Program-made: the position numbers and the translations under genes
Shown: one piece after another, positions 25,460 through 34,449 of the stretch
How the letters are laid out: each line of letters opens with the position of its first letter
Numbering within the stretch: position 1 is the first letter of the stretch
Notes under the pieces: generated by a model
Seen by the model: only the letters and a program-made list of their open reading frames with translations
What the model was told of the DNA's origin: nothing
Database searches by the model: none
Assembly (NCBI GenBank): GCA_963783965.1
Contig: CAWAPQ010000009.1
Location: 1 to 64,000, forward strand
Reading direction: 5' to 3'
DNA: 64,000 nucleotides
DNA from: Bog-473 sp963783965
Lineage (GTDB): Bacteria > Actinomycetota > Acidimicrobiia > Acidimicrobiales > RAAP-2

Positions 25460-26542
25460 GTGCGGGTCGACCAGGTCATTCCGTCCCTCGCCAGTCGCGA
25501 CGCCATCGGCGTGCACAGCCTGCATCTGCGGGACGGGTTGCGCGCCGCCGGCATCGACTCGGACATCTTCTACGGCAGCTACACCCAGGACGTGCAGGCC
25601 GAGGGCAAGCCGGTCATCGAGCTCGGCCGGGCCAGCCGTGACCGCTGGCTTCTCTATCAAGCGTCCATCGGGAGCCCCGTCTACGACATCCTCGCGGCGC
25701 GCACCGAGCCGAAGCTGGTGAACTACCACAACATCACCCCGGCCGAACTGCTGCGCGACTGGGAGCCCGCCGTCGCCTACGAAGTCGCGCTCGGCCGGAC
25801 GCAGCTGGCGCGCCTCGCGCCCCAGAGCCGTTTCGCCGTCGCCGACTCCGCCTTCAACGAGTCCGAGCTGCGCACGCTGGGGTACGAGGGGACCGCCGTC
25901 GTCCCGCTGCTGATCGACATGCGGTCCAAGAGCGACGAACCCGATCGCACGCTGGCCGATGCCCTGGCCCGTCGCAAGGACCGCGAAGGCGGGGCGGACC
26001 TGCTCTACGTGGGCAAGATCTCACCGCACAAGGCGCCGCACGATCTCGTCAAGATGCTCGACGTGCTCCGGCGCACCGACGACCCGGCGGCCCGCCTGCA
26101 TCTCGTCGGCTCGCCCCTCGGGGAGACCTACGAGCCGGCGTTGCGCGCCTTCATCGACGAGCTGGGGCTGTCCGACGTCGTCCACCTCCCCGGCTCGGTG
26201 AGCGGCGCCGAGCTCGAGGCCTACTTCCGGGCGGCCGACGTCTTCGTCATGGCCTCCGACCACGAGGGGTTCTGCGTGCCCCTGGCCGAGGCCATGGGCC
26301 ACGGCGTCCCCATCGTCGCCTACGGGGTCACCGCGGTGCCCGAGACGGTCGGCGGCGCCGGGCTGATCCTGCCCGACAAGGCGGCGGTGCCGTTCGCCGC
26401 CGCCGTCGGCCGGGTGCTGCAGGATCCCGTGCTGCGCGGGGTCCTGGCGGCCGCCGGACGCGAGCGGGCCGCCGGCTTCGACCTCGGCGCCTCCACCCGC
26501 CGCTTCGTTGCGCTGGTGCAGCAGGCCGTCGGCGCCGGCTGA
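25460..26542 (+). CDS. GT4-like glycosyltransferase
   Basis: The 360-residue GT-B enzyme starts at GTG 25460 with MRVDQVIPSLASRDAIGVHS, the same N-terminal pattern (DA-G-H-L-LRD-L) as three more glycosyltransferases in the locus. The donor domain has LLYVGKISPHKAPHDLV, then MASDHEGFCVPLAEAMGHGVPIVAY, the EX7E-type nucleotide-sugar motif of family GT4. It is likely to transfer a sugar from a nucleotide donor to a growing surface glycan at the inner membrane face. It stands alone on the plus strand, and its end faces the next glycosyltransferase gene. Sugar and linkage unknown. Confidence 0.92.
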   Translation: MRVDQVIPSLASRDAIGVHSLHLRDGLRAAGIDSDIFYGSYTQDVQAEGKPVIELGRASRDRWLLYQASIGSPVYDILAARTEPKLVNYHNITPAELLRDWEPAVAYEVALGRTQLARLAPQSRFAVADSAFNESELRTLGYEGTAVVPLLIDMRSKSDEPDRTLADALARRKDREGGADLLYVGKISPHKAPHDLVKMLDVLRRTDDPAARLHLVGSPLGETYEPALRAFIDELGLSDVVHLPGSVSGAELEAYFRAADVFVMASDHEGFCVPLAEAMGHGVPIVAYGVTAVPETVGGAGLILPDKAAVPFAAAVGRVLQDPVLRGVLAAAGRERAAGFDLGASTRRFVALVQQAVGAG

Positions 26543-26649
26543 ACGCCGACGGCCCCTGCAGCCACTCCCCCACCTTCGGGCCACACCACACGGTCAGAGC
26601 GGACAGAGGTTACTGACGCCGTCTCCGCCCAGGGTGGATCGTCGGGCGC

Positions 26650-27728
26650 TCAGGAACGAGTCGAGAGTGCCGAGATGAGCTCGACGGCCCTGTCGCCCGC
26701 CGAGGCGAGGTCGAGGGCGTCGATGCGGCGCCGCGCCGCGTCGGCCAGCGTCGCACGGAGCTCCGCATCGGCCCGCAGGCGCGACACGGCGCCGGCCACC
26801 GCATACGGGTCCTCGGCATCCACCAACAGGCCGCCGTCGCCCACGACCTCGGGCAGGGCACCGGCCTCGTTGGCGACGACCGGCACGCCCAGCAGCATCG
26901 ACTCCACGACGGGCACGCCGAAGCCCTCGTGGCGCGACGTCAGCACGAAGACGTCGGCCTCGGCCACGGCCGCCGCCAGCCCGGCGTCGCTGAGCGCGCC
27001 GCGGAAGACCACGGCGTCGTGCAGGCCCATGTCGTCGACGAGACGGTGCAGCGCCGCCGTGTAGGAGGGGACGACCGGACGTCCGACCAGCTGCAGCGTC
27101 GCCGCCGGGTCGCCGTGCGCCCGGGCCACCAGGAGCGCCATGACGGCCAGTTCGATCGCCTTGTTCGGAGCGAGACGCCCGACGCTGATGAGGCGCGCAC
27201 CCGAGGCGACCGCGGTCGTCCCCCGGTTGGCCGCCGTGGCCCCGACGTGCCGGTCCGTGGGTGCCGCGGCGGCGGGCGGCACGACAGCCGTGCGCCGGAA
27301 GCCGGCCTGGCGCAACTCCGACTCGTTGAACGCGGACACGGCCAGACCGAGCGCGGCGCGCGGCGCCAGCTCGCGCAGCTGGGTCTGGGCCAGGAGCTGG
27401 TGCCGCGCCATGCCGTTGTCCCACGGCGCGTAGTACTCGGGAGGCGTGATGTTGTGGTAGTTGACGACGAGGGTCTCCGCGCGCGCCCCAGCCAGGGGCC
27501 GATGGCGGAGGCGGTGGCGCACTGGTAGACCAGCACGTCGCCCGCTTCGGCCTCTTCGGCGTACCGGCCGAAGGGGCGGGTCTCGGACGCCGTCGCCGGG
27601 TCGTCCATCTCCACGTAAATGTGCGAGGTGACGCCCCGTTCCACCAGGACGTCGCGCAGGCGCAGGGTGTGCCGTCCGACCGCATCGGCGCGGTGGAGCA
27701 TCGGGACGAACTGGTGAATGCCCGTCAC
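26650..27728 (-). CDS. GT4-like glycosyltransferase, frameshifted near 27487
   Basis: Two frames make one protein. From GTG 27728 comes TGIHQFVPMLHRADAVGRHT through VYQCATASAIGPWLG. The frame then shifts and continues as ETLVVNYHNITPPEYYAPW through FVLTSRHEGFGVPVVESM to the stop at 26650. Adding one C (plus strand) in the run at 27486-27489 restores one frame of 359 codons, exactly the length of the upstream paralogue, whose matching stretch reads PWLAGRPETLVVNYHN. The GTG start overlaps the paralogue stop by 4 bases. Either a recent mutation or a sequencing error; the rest is intact. Role as for its paralogue: sugar transfer in surface glycan assembly. Confidence 0.85.
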
Positions 27729-28804
27729 GACGGCGTGGCGGCGGGCGTGGCCAGCGGGACCAGCAGGTCCACGAAACGGTCGGCAGCCGCACCGAGATCG
27801 AGCACCGCCAGCCGCTGCCGGCCCGCCGCGACGAGGTCGTCGCGGCGGCGTGCGTCCCGCAGCAGCGCGGCAACGGCCGCCGCCAGCGCGTAGGGATCCT
27901 TGTCCGACACGAGAACGCCGGCACCGCCCAGTACCTCGGGCACCGCGCCCTGATCGAACGCCACCACCGGGACGCCCGCCGCCATGGCCTCGACGACCGG
28001 CACGCAGAAGCCCTCGTGTTCCGACGTCACGACCAGCACATCGGCGCTCGCGTAGGCCGCCGCCACGGCGGCATCGCTGGCATGGCCGGCGAACTCCACC
28101 GCGGTGGCCAACCCGAGGTCGGCCACGTACCGGTGCAGTGCCGCCACGTAGGAGTCCGTGGCCGGCTTGCCGATCAACTGGAGCGTTGCGCCGGGATCGC
28201 CGTGGGCCCGGGCCACGGCGAGCGCGGCGACGGTGCTCTCGAGGGCCTTGTTGGGCGACACCCGCCCGACCGCCAACCAGCGCGCGCCCCGGGCGGGCGC
28301 CGGCCGGGGCGCCGGCGCAGCGGTGACCCCGGCATGCAGCGCGGCCGAGGGCGAGATCACGGCCGTCCGCACGAAACCGGAGGCAGCCAGGTGGGCCTCG
28401 TTGTAGACGGAGTCGGCCACGGCCAGCGCGGCGCGTGGTGCGAGCAGGCGCAGGTCGCCCTGGGCCCGGAGCTGCCCCAGCGCGAGGTGGTTGTCCCACG
28501 GCGCCATCAGCTCGGGCGGCGTGACGTTGTGGTAGTTGACGACCAGGGTCTCGGGCCGGCCGGCCAACCACGGCGCCATGGCCGAGGCCGTGGCGAACTG
28601 GTAGACGACGACGTCGCCCGGCTCCGCCCTGTCGGGATAGGAGAGGACGGGCACCGTCTCGCCGGCGGTCTCGTCATCCACCGTGTCGACGAAGATCTCC
28701 GAGCGCACGCCGCGGCGCCGCGTCGCGTCGCGCAGGCGCAGGGTGTGGCGGCCCACCGCGTCGCCTCGGTGCAGCACGGGGACGAAGTGGTGGATGCCGC
28801 TCAC
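27725..28804 (-). CDS. GT4-like glycosyltransferase
   Basis: The 359-residue GT-B enzyme has the N-terminal acceptor half SGIHHFVPVLHRGDAVGRHT and ETLVVNYHNVTPPELMAPW. Its donor half has WLAVGRVSPNKALESTVAAL and VTSEHEGFCVPVVEAMAAGVPVVAF with the acidic pair of GT4. GTG at 28804 lies within the stop of the methyltransferase gene upstream (GTGA), and its own stop overlaps the next glycosyltransferase likewise. Three tightly coupled genes thus form a module of methyltransferase plus two transferases. It is close to the next gene in sequence and is probably a tandem duplicate. Confidence 0.92.
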   Translation of the reverse strand: MSGIHHFVPVLHRGDAVGRHTLRLRDATRRRGVRSEIFVDTVDDETAGETVPVLSYPDRAEPGDVVVYQFATASAMAPWLAGRPETLVVNYHNVTPPELMAPWDNHLALGQLRAQGDLRLLAPRAALAVADSVYNEAHLAASGFVRTAVISPSAALHAGVTAAPAPRPAPARGARWLAVGRVSPNKALESTVAALAVARAHGDPGATLQLIGKPATDSYVAALHRYVADLGLATAVEFAGHASDAAVAAAYASADVLVVTSEHEGFCVPVVEAMAAGVPVVAFDQGAVPEVLGGAGVLVSDKDPYALAAAVAALLRDARRRDDLVAAGRQRLAVLDLGAAADRFVDLLVPLATPAATPS

Positions 28805-29796
28805 GAGGGCGTGCGGGCCGACAGGGCGATGCGCCGGTCTTCCCCGGTCCCGTCGGGCAGTGGCGCGACCTCCACGAACCCGGCGCGCTGCAGCACCATC
28901 TCCCAGGTCGCCTCGTGGAGCGGGCGCCCGTCAACGAGGTCCAGCGCGGGCGCCTCTCGCGCGTCGACGGACGCGACGGGCTCGGAGATCACGACGAGTG
29001 GCGCCCCCCGCCGGAGCGCCCGCCGGCTCTGCGCGAGCAGCGGGAGCAACGCGTGCAGCGGCACGCGGTCGACCACACCGCTCAACACGATCCCGCCTGT
29101 TGTCCCGTCGGCACGGGAGGCCAGGTGCTCCGACGCCTCGGCGATGGTCACCGAGCACCCGTGTTCGATGGCGCGCAGCGCCAGCGCGCCCCGCGGCTCT
29201 ACGCCGTGGGCCTCCGCACCGCGCTCGCGCAACGCATGCAGGAGGTCGCCGTCGCCACAGTCCGCATGGACGATGACACCTCCCGGCGTGCGGGCCAGCA
29301 CGTGCGCCGCCACCGGCCCGGCCAGCGGGCCCAGCTCCCGCGCCGGGACGAGCCAGGCCGGACCGTCCACCGGCCTGTCCTGCGCGGCGAGCCTGGCCTC
29401 CAGCGTCTCGACGCGCGCCGACAGGAACCGGAACGCCTCGACGACGTGTCCCATCGCCTCTTCGAGATCGGTCTTGTCGCCGTCGGGCGTCCGTCCGGCG
29501 CGGTCCCTTCTCGGGCGCAGGCGGTCCAGCGGTCCCGCCCGGCGGGCATCGCCGTGGGCCGCTGCCACGGCGTCGGAGAGGGCGGAGGCGCCCGGATGGT
29601 AGGGCCCGTAGCGATCGCCCAGGTGCGTGAACGCGGCCAGGAAGTTCCAGGCGTCGCTGCCCTGAGGTGACAATCGCGTGAAGGCGTCGTGCAACGCCGC
29701 CGCAGCCCGGGCCTGGTCCGCCGGCGTCGGGTGCGCGTCCTCGCCCAGTTCACCCGACTGATCAGCAGCGCCCGTTGGAGGAATACCGGCGGACAT
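28801..29796 (-). CDS. SAM-dependent methyltransferase-like protein of the glycan locus
   Basis: The 331-residue protein has a helical N-terminal half, including EEAMGHVVEAFRFLSARVETLEARLAAQ, a probable coiled coil at about 113-140. A Rossmann-like half follows, with motif I VIVHADCGDGDLLHAL and GIVLSGVVDRVPLHALLPLLAQSRRALRRGAPLVVIS. A SAM site of the form DCGDGD is plausible. The same build occurs in the product of 35549-36559, which also leads a glycosyltransferase pair. It may methylate sugar residues or cap the chain. It is divergent from a secreted propeller gene. Confidence 0.75.
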   Translation of the reverse strand: MSAGIPPTGAADQSGELGEDAHPTPADQARAAAALHDAFTRLSPQGSDAWNFLAAFTHLGDRYGPYHPGASALSDAVAAAHGDARRAGPLDRLRPRRDRAGRTPDGDKTDLEEAMGHVVEAFRFLSARVETLEARLAAQDRPVDGPAWLVPARELGPLAGPVAAHVLARTPGGVIVHADCGDGDLLHALRERGAEAHGVEPRGALALRAIEHGCSVTIAEASEHLASRADGTTGGIVLSGVVDRVPLHALLPLLAQSRRALRRGAPLVVISEPVASVDAREAPALDLVDGRPLHEATWEMVLQRAGFVEVAPLPDGTGEDRRIALSARTPS

Positions 29797-29913
29797 GGCG
29801 CCCGATGCTACCGGCGATGCCCCTTCCGCCTCGGACCCCCGCGGTTTTCCGGGTCGTCGCGAAGGACTACCTTCTACCGCTTGGCGGTAGGAAAGCAGGG
29901 GAACCGGACCAAC

Positions 29914-32256
29914 GTGAAGAACGCGCGCAGCTTGGCGATCCGATGCACTTTGGCCGGCGTCGCCGTGACGGGGGCATGCGTCGCCATCGTGGCGGTCACC
30001 CCGCAGAAGGTGTCCGGCGCACCCGCTCCGCTGACGCTTTCGGAGACGTGGAACGGCGGAAGGGGCACCATCCTCAACGACGCGCCGTGCGGCGTCGCGG
30101 AGGCATCACCGGTGGAGTTCAACGACGCCGGGACTCCCGGCGTCGAAGTCGGTGACCGTGAGGGCGCGCTGTACGGCCTCGATCTGCAAACGGGCGCGGT
30201 CCTGCCGGGATGGGGCAGCGGGACGGGGAGCAGCGTCGGCTCGGGCCAAGGCTGCCTGAGCAATCCAGCGGGTGGCACGCCGGCGACGGGCGTCAACGGC
30301 GTCGAGGTCCCGGGGAGCCCGCCCGTCGACTCGACCGCCTCGGTCGGCAACGGCGACCTCTACTTCGGCGCCGGCAACGCGGCCTCGCCGGTGGACGGCG
30401 GCTACTACGCGTATTCGTCGAACGGGTCGGAGGTCTGGAACCAGGTCGTCACGAATCCCGCTACCGACGACGCTCCCGACGGCGGTGTCCAGGCATCACT
30501 GCCGATCGCCAACGGAGGTGCACTCGTCGAAGGCGGCTCGCTGGGCCAGATGACGTACGCGCTCAACCCCGCCAACGGCGCGCCGGCCACCGGGTGGCCG
30601 CAGTTCTCCGCCGACAGCGTGTTCTCCACCGCGGCGGCGGGCGACTTCTACGGGACCGGCTCGGACGACTTCGCCGTCGGCGGGGCGTCGTCGCAGGGGT
30701 CCGCCCTCGGGACGCACTACTCCAACGGCGGGCATGTCCGGATCTACAACGACCACGGCGGACTGATCTGCAGCGCCAACACGAACGAGGAGGTCGACTC
30801 CTCCCCCGCCGTCGGGCCCATCCTCCCCGGCGGCGCCTACGGCATCGCCACCGGGACCGGCACCTTCTACCCTGGTGCCGGCGACGAGAACACCGTCAAG
30901 GTCTTCGACACCAAGTGCCGCCAGGTGTGGAGCGACACCCTCAACGGGTCGACGGGAGGCAGCCCCGCGCTGGCCGACGTGCAGGGCAACGGGCAGCTCG
31001 CCGTGGTCGAGGGCACCGGCAGCGGCGGTGTGTACGCGCTCGACGCCGCCACGGGGCAGACCATCTGGCAGGTCCAGGTGCCGGGAGACGTCCTGGGCTC
31101 GGTCACCACGGCTGACTTCTCCGGCAGCGGCGCCCAGGACGTGGTCGTGCCCACGACGCAAGGCCTCTTCATCCTCGACGGCCCCAGCGGGTTGCAGGTG
31201 GCCCACGTCGACGACGGGACGAGCAGCGGCGGCGTCCTCCCCACTGGAGCCACCTACGGCTTCCAGAACGCGCCGCTGATCACGCCCGATCCCAACGGGT
31301 CCATCGGGATCACCGTCGCCGGGTACTTCCAGCCCAACGGCGCCAACTACGTGCAGGGCATCGTGCAGCACTTCGAGGTCCAGGGGTCGTCGGCGGCCAA
31401 CGCCAGTGCGGCGGGCGGGTGGCCGCAGTTCCACCACGACGCCGCGCTGACCGGATTCGTCGGGGGCGGCAACGCCCCCGGGGCCTGCGATCGCCCCGCA
31501 GCGGCGCAGAACGGGTACCTCACCGTGGCCTCCGACGGCGGGATCTTCGCCTTCGGGCAGGACTTCTGCGGGAGCACGGGGAGCATCGCCCTCAACAAAC
31601 CCGTCGTGGGCATGGCGGCGGTGCCCGGCCAGGGCGGCTACTGGCTGGTGGCGTCGGACGGAGGGGTGTTCTCGTACGGCGACGCCGGGTTCTACGGCTC
31701 CACCGGCTCCCTCACGCTCAACGCGCCGGTGGTGGGCATGGCGGCCACCCCTGACGGCCGGGGGTACTGGCTGGTGGCGTCGGACGGCGGCATCTTCTCC
31801 TACGGCGACGCCCAGTTCTACGGCTCCGCCGCGTCCGTGCCCCGGCAGGCCATCGTCGGGGTGGCGGCCACCCCTGACGGCGGCGGCTACTGGGAGGTGA
31901 GCACGACCGGCCGGGTGTTCTCGTACGGGGACGCCACACCGGACGGCGACATCCCCTCCCTCGGGGTCCATCTCAACGGCTTCATTGTGGGCATCACACC
32001 CGATCCGGTGACCGGGGGCTACTGGCTCGTCGGGTCGGACGGCGGCATCTTCGCCTTCGGGGCGCCGTTCTACGGCTCCACCGGCTCCATCCATCTGAAC
32101 CAACCGGTGGTGGCGATGCAGTCCACCGGCGACGGGCAGGGCTACTGGTTCGTGGCGTCCGACGGCGGCATCTTCTCCTACGGCGACGCACCGTTCCGCG
32201 GCTCAATGGGCGGGCAGCATCTCAACAGGCCCATGGTGGGGATGGACGGGTTCTAG
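29914..32256 (+). CDS. secreted beta-propeller protein with C-terminal GYW-ASDGG repeats
   Basis: The 780-residue exported protein has a signal region of about 35 residues (basic start, hydrophobic LAGVAVTGACVAIVAV). Residues 40-510 resemble FG-GAP/PQQ-type propellers, with repeated short blades such as GALYGLDLQTGAVLPGW, VYALDAATGQTIWQVQV and TADFSGSGAQDVVVPT. Six repeats of GYW-VASDGG-FSYGDA-FYGSTG then run from about 530 to the end, matching the tail of the SpoIID protein at 23204. GTG at 29914 follows AGGGGA; the frame before it overlaps the divergent gene. It is probably a surface adhesin or glycan-binding scaffold, which is inference. Confidence 0.85.
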   Translation: MKNARSLAIRCTLAGVAVTGACVAIVAVTPQKVSGAPAPLTLSETWNGGRGTILNDAPCGVAEASPVEFNDAGTPGVEVGDREGALYGLDLQTGAVLPGWGSGTGSSVGSGQGCLSNPAGGTPATGVNGVEVPGSPPVDSTASVGNGDLYFGAGNAASPVDGGYYAYSSNGSEVWNQVVTNPATDDAPDGGVQASLPIANGGALVEGGSLGQMTYALNPANGAPATGWPQFSADSVFSTAAAGDFYGTGSDDFAVGGASSQGSALGTHYSNGGHVRIYNDHGGLICSANTNEEVDSSPAVGPILPGGAYGIATGTGTFYPGAGDENTVKVFDTKCRQVWSDTLNGSTGGSPALADVQGNGQLAVVEGTGSGGVYALDAATGQTIWQVQVPGDVLGSVTTADFSGSGAQDVVVPTTQGLFILDGPSGLQVAHVDDGTSSGGVLPTGATYGFQNAPLITPDPNGSIGITVAGYFQPNGANYVQGIVQHFEVQGSSAANASAAGGWPQFHHDAALTGFVGGGNAPGACDRPAAAQNGYLTVASDGGIFAFGQDFCGSTGSIALNKPVVGMAAVPGQGGYWLVASDGGVFSYGDAGFYGSTGSLTLNAPVVGMAATPDGRGYWLVASDGGIFSYGDAQFYGSAASVPRQAIVGVAATPDGGGYWEVSTTGRVFSYGDATPDGDIPSLGVHLNGFIVGITPDPVTGGYWLVGSDGGIFAFGAPFYGSTGSIHLNQPVVAMQSTGDGQGYWFVASDGGIFSYGDAPFRGSMGGQHLNRPMVGMDGF

Positions 32257-32318
32257 GAGCCGGGCCGCCGCGCCGCGCCACCGGGACGGCCCGGATCGCT
32301 CGCCTAGAGTGACGGCCC

Positions 32319-33221
32319 ATGTTCCGGCGACGTGACACCGCGGGCGGGCCCTCCGGCCCGCCCGCCCCGACCGCAGCAGCCCCCCGCGGCCCCCTGCTTC
32401 CCACCTACCCACCGCGCGACTACCTGGGCCAGCTCGACCCGGCCTTCCAGGCGGCGATGTCGAAACGGCGCGAAGGGGCCGACCTCACCGACTTCGTCTG
32501 GTACCACGCCTTCGAGCTCCCCGACGGCCGCGTCCTGCCGGGCGTGTGGGACCTGCGCGGACACGAGTCCGAGTACCTCGGTGGGGTCGACCTGGCCGGC
32601 AAGCGCGTCCTGGAGCTCGGACCTGCCACCGGTGCCCTCACCTTCTACATGGAGCGCATGGGGGCCGAGGTGGTCTCCTTCGAGGTCGGGTTCGACGTGT
32701 CCATCGACACGCTCCCGGTCAAGGGCGAGGACCTCTACGAGGCACGGCTGCAGACCATGCAGGAGACCATCGACCGCAACCACGACGCCTGGTGGTACCT
32801 GCACCGCACCCTGGGCTCGTCGGCCAAGTTCGTGCAGGGGAGCATTTACGACATGCCGGCCGATCTCGGAACGTTCGACGTCACCGTGGTCGGGGCCATC
32901 CTGCTGCACCTGCGCGAGCCGTGGGGTGCGCTGTCGCAGGCGGCGCAGCGCACGACGGAGACCATGATCGTCACGGAGCCGTTGCAGGACGACCTCGATC
33001 CGCCGGAGACCAACATCATGCGCTTCTCACCCTCGGCCGAGCACCACCTGACCAACTGGTGGTCGATCTACCCGGGCGCCGTCGTCTCCATGCTGGCCCG
33101 GCTCGGCTTCGGGCAGACCGAGACCACCATGCACGCGCAGCGCCACCACCTGGCCCATGACATCGGCACCGATGCCATTGCGCAGCGCATGTACACCGTG
33201 GTGGGCCGGCCCGTCTTCTGA
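32319..33221 (+). CDS. class I SAM-dependent methyltransferase
   Basis: The 300-residue protein has motif I KRVLELGPATGALTFYMERMGA at about 90-111, then VVSFEVGFD at the end of strand 2, and FDVTVVGAILLHLREPWGAL. The N-terminal 30 residues are Pro/Ala-rich and probably disordered. Segments such as WWYLHRTLGSSAKFV are seen in sugar or lipid O-methyltransferases of polysaccharide loci. It is transcribed with the propeller gene, 62 bases behind it, within the glycan cluster, so a sugar substrate is plausible. Its end is convergent with a glycosyltransferase gene. Confidence 0.85.
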   Translation: MFRRRDTAGGPSGPPAPTAAAPRGPLLPTYPPRDYLGQLDPAFQAAMSKRREGADLTDFVWYHAFELPDGRVLPGVWDLRGHESEYLGGVDLAGKRVLELGPATGALTFYMERMGAEVVSFEVGFDVSIDTLPVKGEDLYEARLQTMQETIDRNHDAWWYLHRTLGSSAKFVQGSIYDMPADLGTFDVTVVGAILLHLREPWGALSQAAQRTTETMIVTEPLQDDLDPPETNIMRFSPSAEHHLTNWWSIYPGAVVSMLARLGFGQTETTMHAQRHHLAHDIGTDAIAQRMYTVVGRPVF

Positions 33222-33243
33222 TCCGGCCTCGGCCGGGCCCGCC

Positions 33244-34449
33244 TCAGAAGAGACCGGGCGTGCCCCGGCCGCGCTCCACGACCGTGCCGAGGAACTCGTC
33301 GTAGCGCGTGACCAGCACCGGCCAGCGGAAGTGCCGGTCGACGAAGACCCGCCCCCGCCGTCCCAGTTCGGCGCGCAGGTCGGCGTCGGACACGAGTCGC
33401 TCGAGCGCCGCCTCGAACTCGGGGTAGGAGGAGAACCACAACCCCCCGCCCGAGCGCTCGCAGTGCTCCCGGGTCGGCCCGCAGGAGCCGTTGACCAGGA
33501 CGGGCAATTGTTCGACCCAGGCCTCGATCACCACCAGTGAGAACGACTCGAGCGCGGACGGCGAGACCGAGACGAGGGCGTCGCGCATGATGTCCCACTT
33601 GTCGGGTTCGCTGACGGCACCCGACACCACAATGTCGGGATGCGGGGGCAGCTCGTAGGAGACCGGCCCGACCAGCGCCAGGGCCAGGGGTCCGGGATGC
33701 CGCTCCTTGTAGGTCGCGAAGTAGGACGCGAGCATTTTGGAGCCCTTGTGCTCGTCCACCCGCCCGACGCTGACGATGTACGGGCGGTCGCCGAGCCCGA
33801 GCAGCTCGCGGCCGGGCCGGCCGGCCGCTTCGGACTCGCCCACACCGAGGCCGAGCACAATCTGGGGGCGTTCCGCCATGCGGTACATCCGCTCCACGAG
33901 CATGCGCTCGGAGGCCGTGTAGAAACAGAAGGCGTCCGCGTCCCCGAAGGTGCCCCGGAAGACCGGCAGGTAGAGGGCGGGCTCGTCGTGCGCCGCCGGG
34001 TGGAACACCGCCGGCACGCGCACCTTGCCGATGGTCGCCACGGTCGGGTGGTAGAGGTACGGGGAGAAGGCGACGACGTCGGCGTCCGACGCCACGACCG
34101 CGTCGACCAGCTGGGGCGAGACCGGACCGTTGTAGTCGACCCACCGCTCCCCCTGCTCCCGCGTCGCCAGGCGAGGGGCGAGGCGGACCGTCCCGTCGAG
34201 GCCGTAGAAGTCGGGCAGCCGGCCGTGCGCCGACGGATGCCGGTGCACGGTCACGCCGTTGATGTCCGTGGTGCCGGGCTCGAGCACGTCGGCCCAGGTG
34301 ATGGCGTCGAGCGCGCAGGTCGTGTGGACCTCGGCCTCCCAGTCGGTCAGGGCGCGCAGGTGCTCCGCCAGTTGGCGCACGGCCGTCTCGGCGCCGCCCA
34401 TGATCTCGGGGCCGTAGCGAGGGGTGACGAAGGCCACCTTCGGGCTCAC
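33244..34449 (-). CDS. GT4-like glycosyltransferase, distinct from the four paralogues
   Basis: The 401-residue GT-B enzyme starts at GTG 34449 with MSPKVAFVTPRYGPEIMGGAE, the classic GT4 opening with a glycine-rich acceptor loop. The donor half has YIVSVGRVDEHKGSKML and VSVSPSALESFSLVVIEAW, where the ESFSLVVIEA block supplies the acidic pair. It lacks the DA-G-H-LRD pattern shared by the other four transferases here. GTG lies inside the stop of the upstream gene (GTGA). It is the last gene of the clpP-wzm-wzt-methyltransferase-GT-GT run. Donor sugar unknown. Confidence 0.92.
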   Translation of the reverse strand: MSPKVAFVTPRYGPEIMGGAETAVRQLAEHLRALTDWEAEVHTTCALDAITWADVLEPGTTDINGVTVHRHPSAHGRLPDFYGLDGTVRLAPRLATREQGERWVDYNGPVSPQLVDAVVASDADVVAFSPYLYHPTVATIGKVRVPAVFHPAAHDEPALYLPVFRGTFGDADAFCFYTASERMLVERMYRMAERPQIVLGLGVGESEAAGRPGRELLGLGDRPYIVSVGRVDEHKGSKMLASYFATYKERHPGPLALALVGPVSYELPPHPDIVVSGAVSEPDKWDIMRDALVSVSPSALESFSLVVIEAWVEQLPVLVNGSCGPTREHCERSGGGLWFSSYPEFEAALERLVSDADLRAELGRRGRVFVDRHFRWPVLVTRYDEFLGTVVERGRGTPGLF

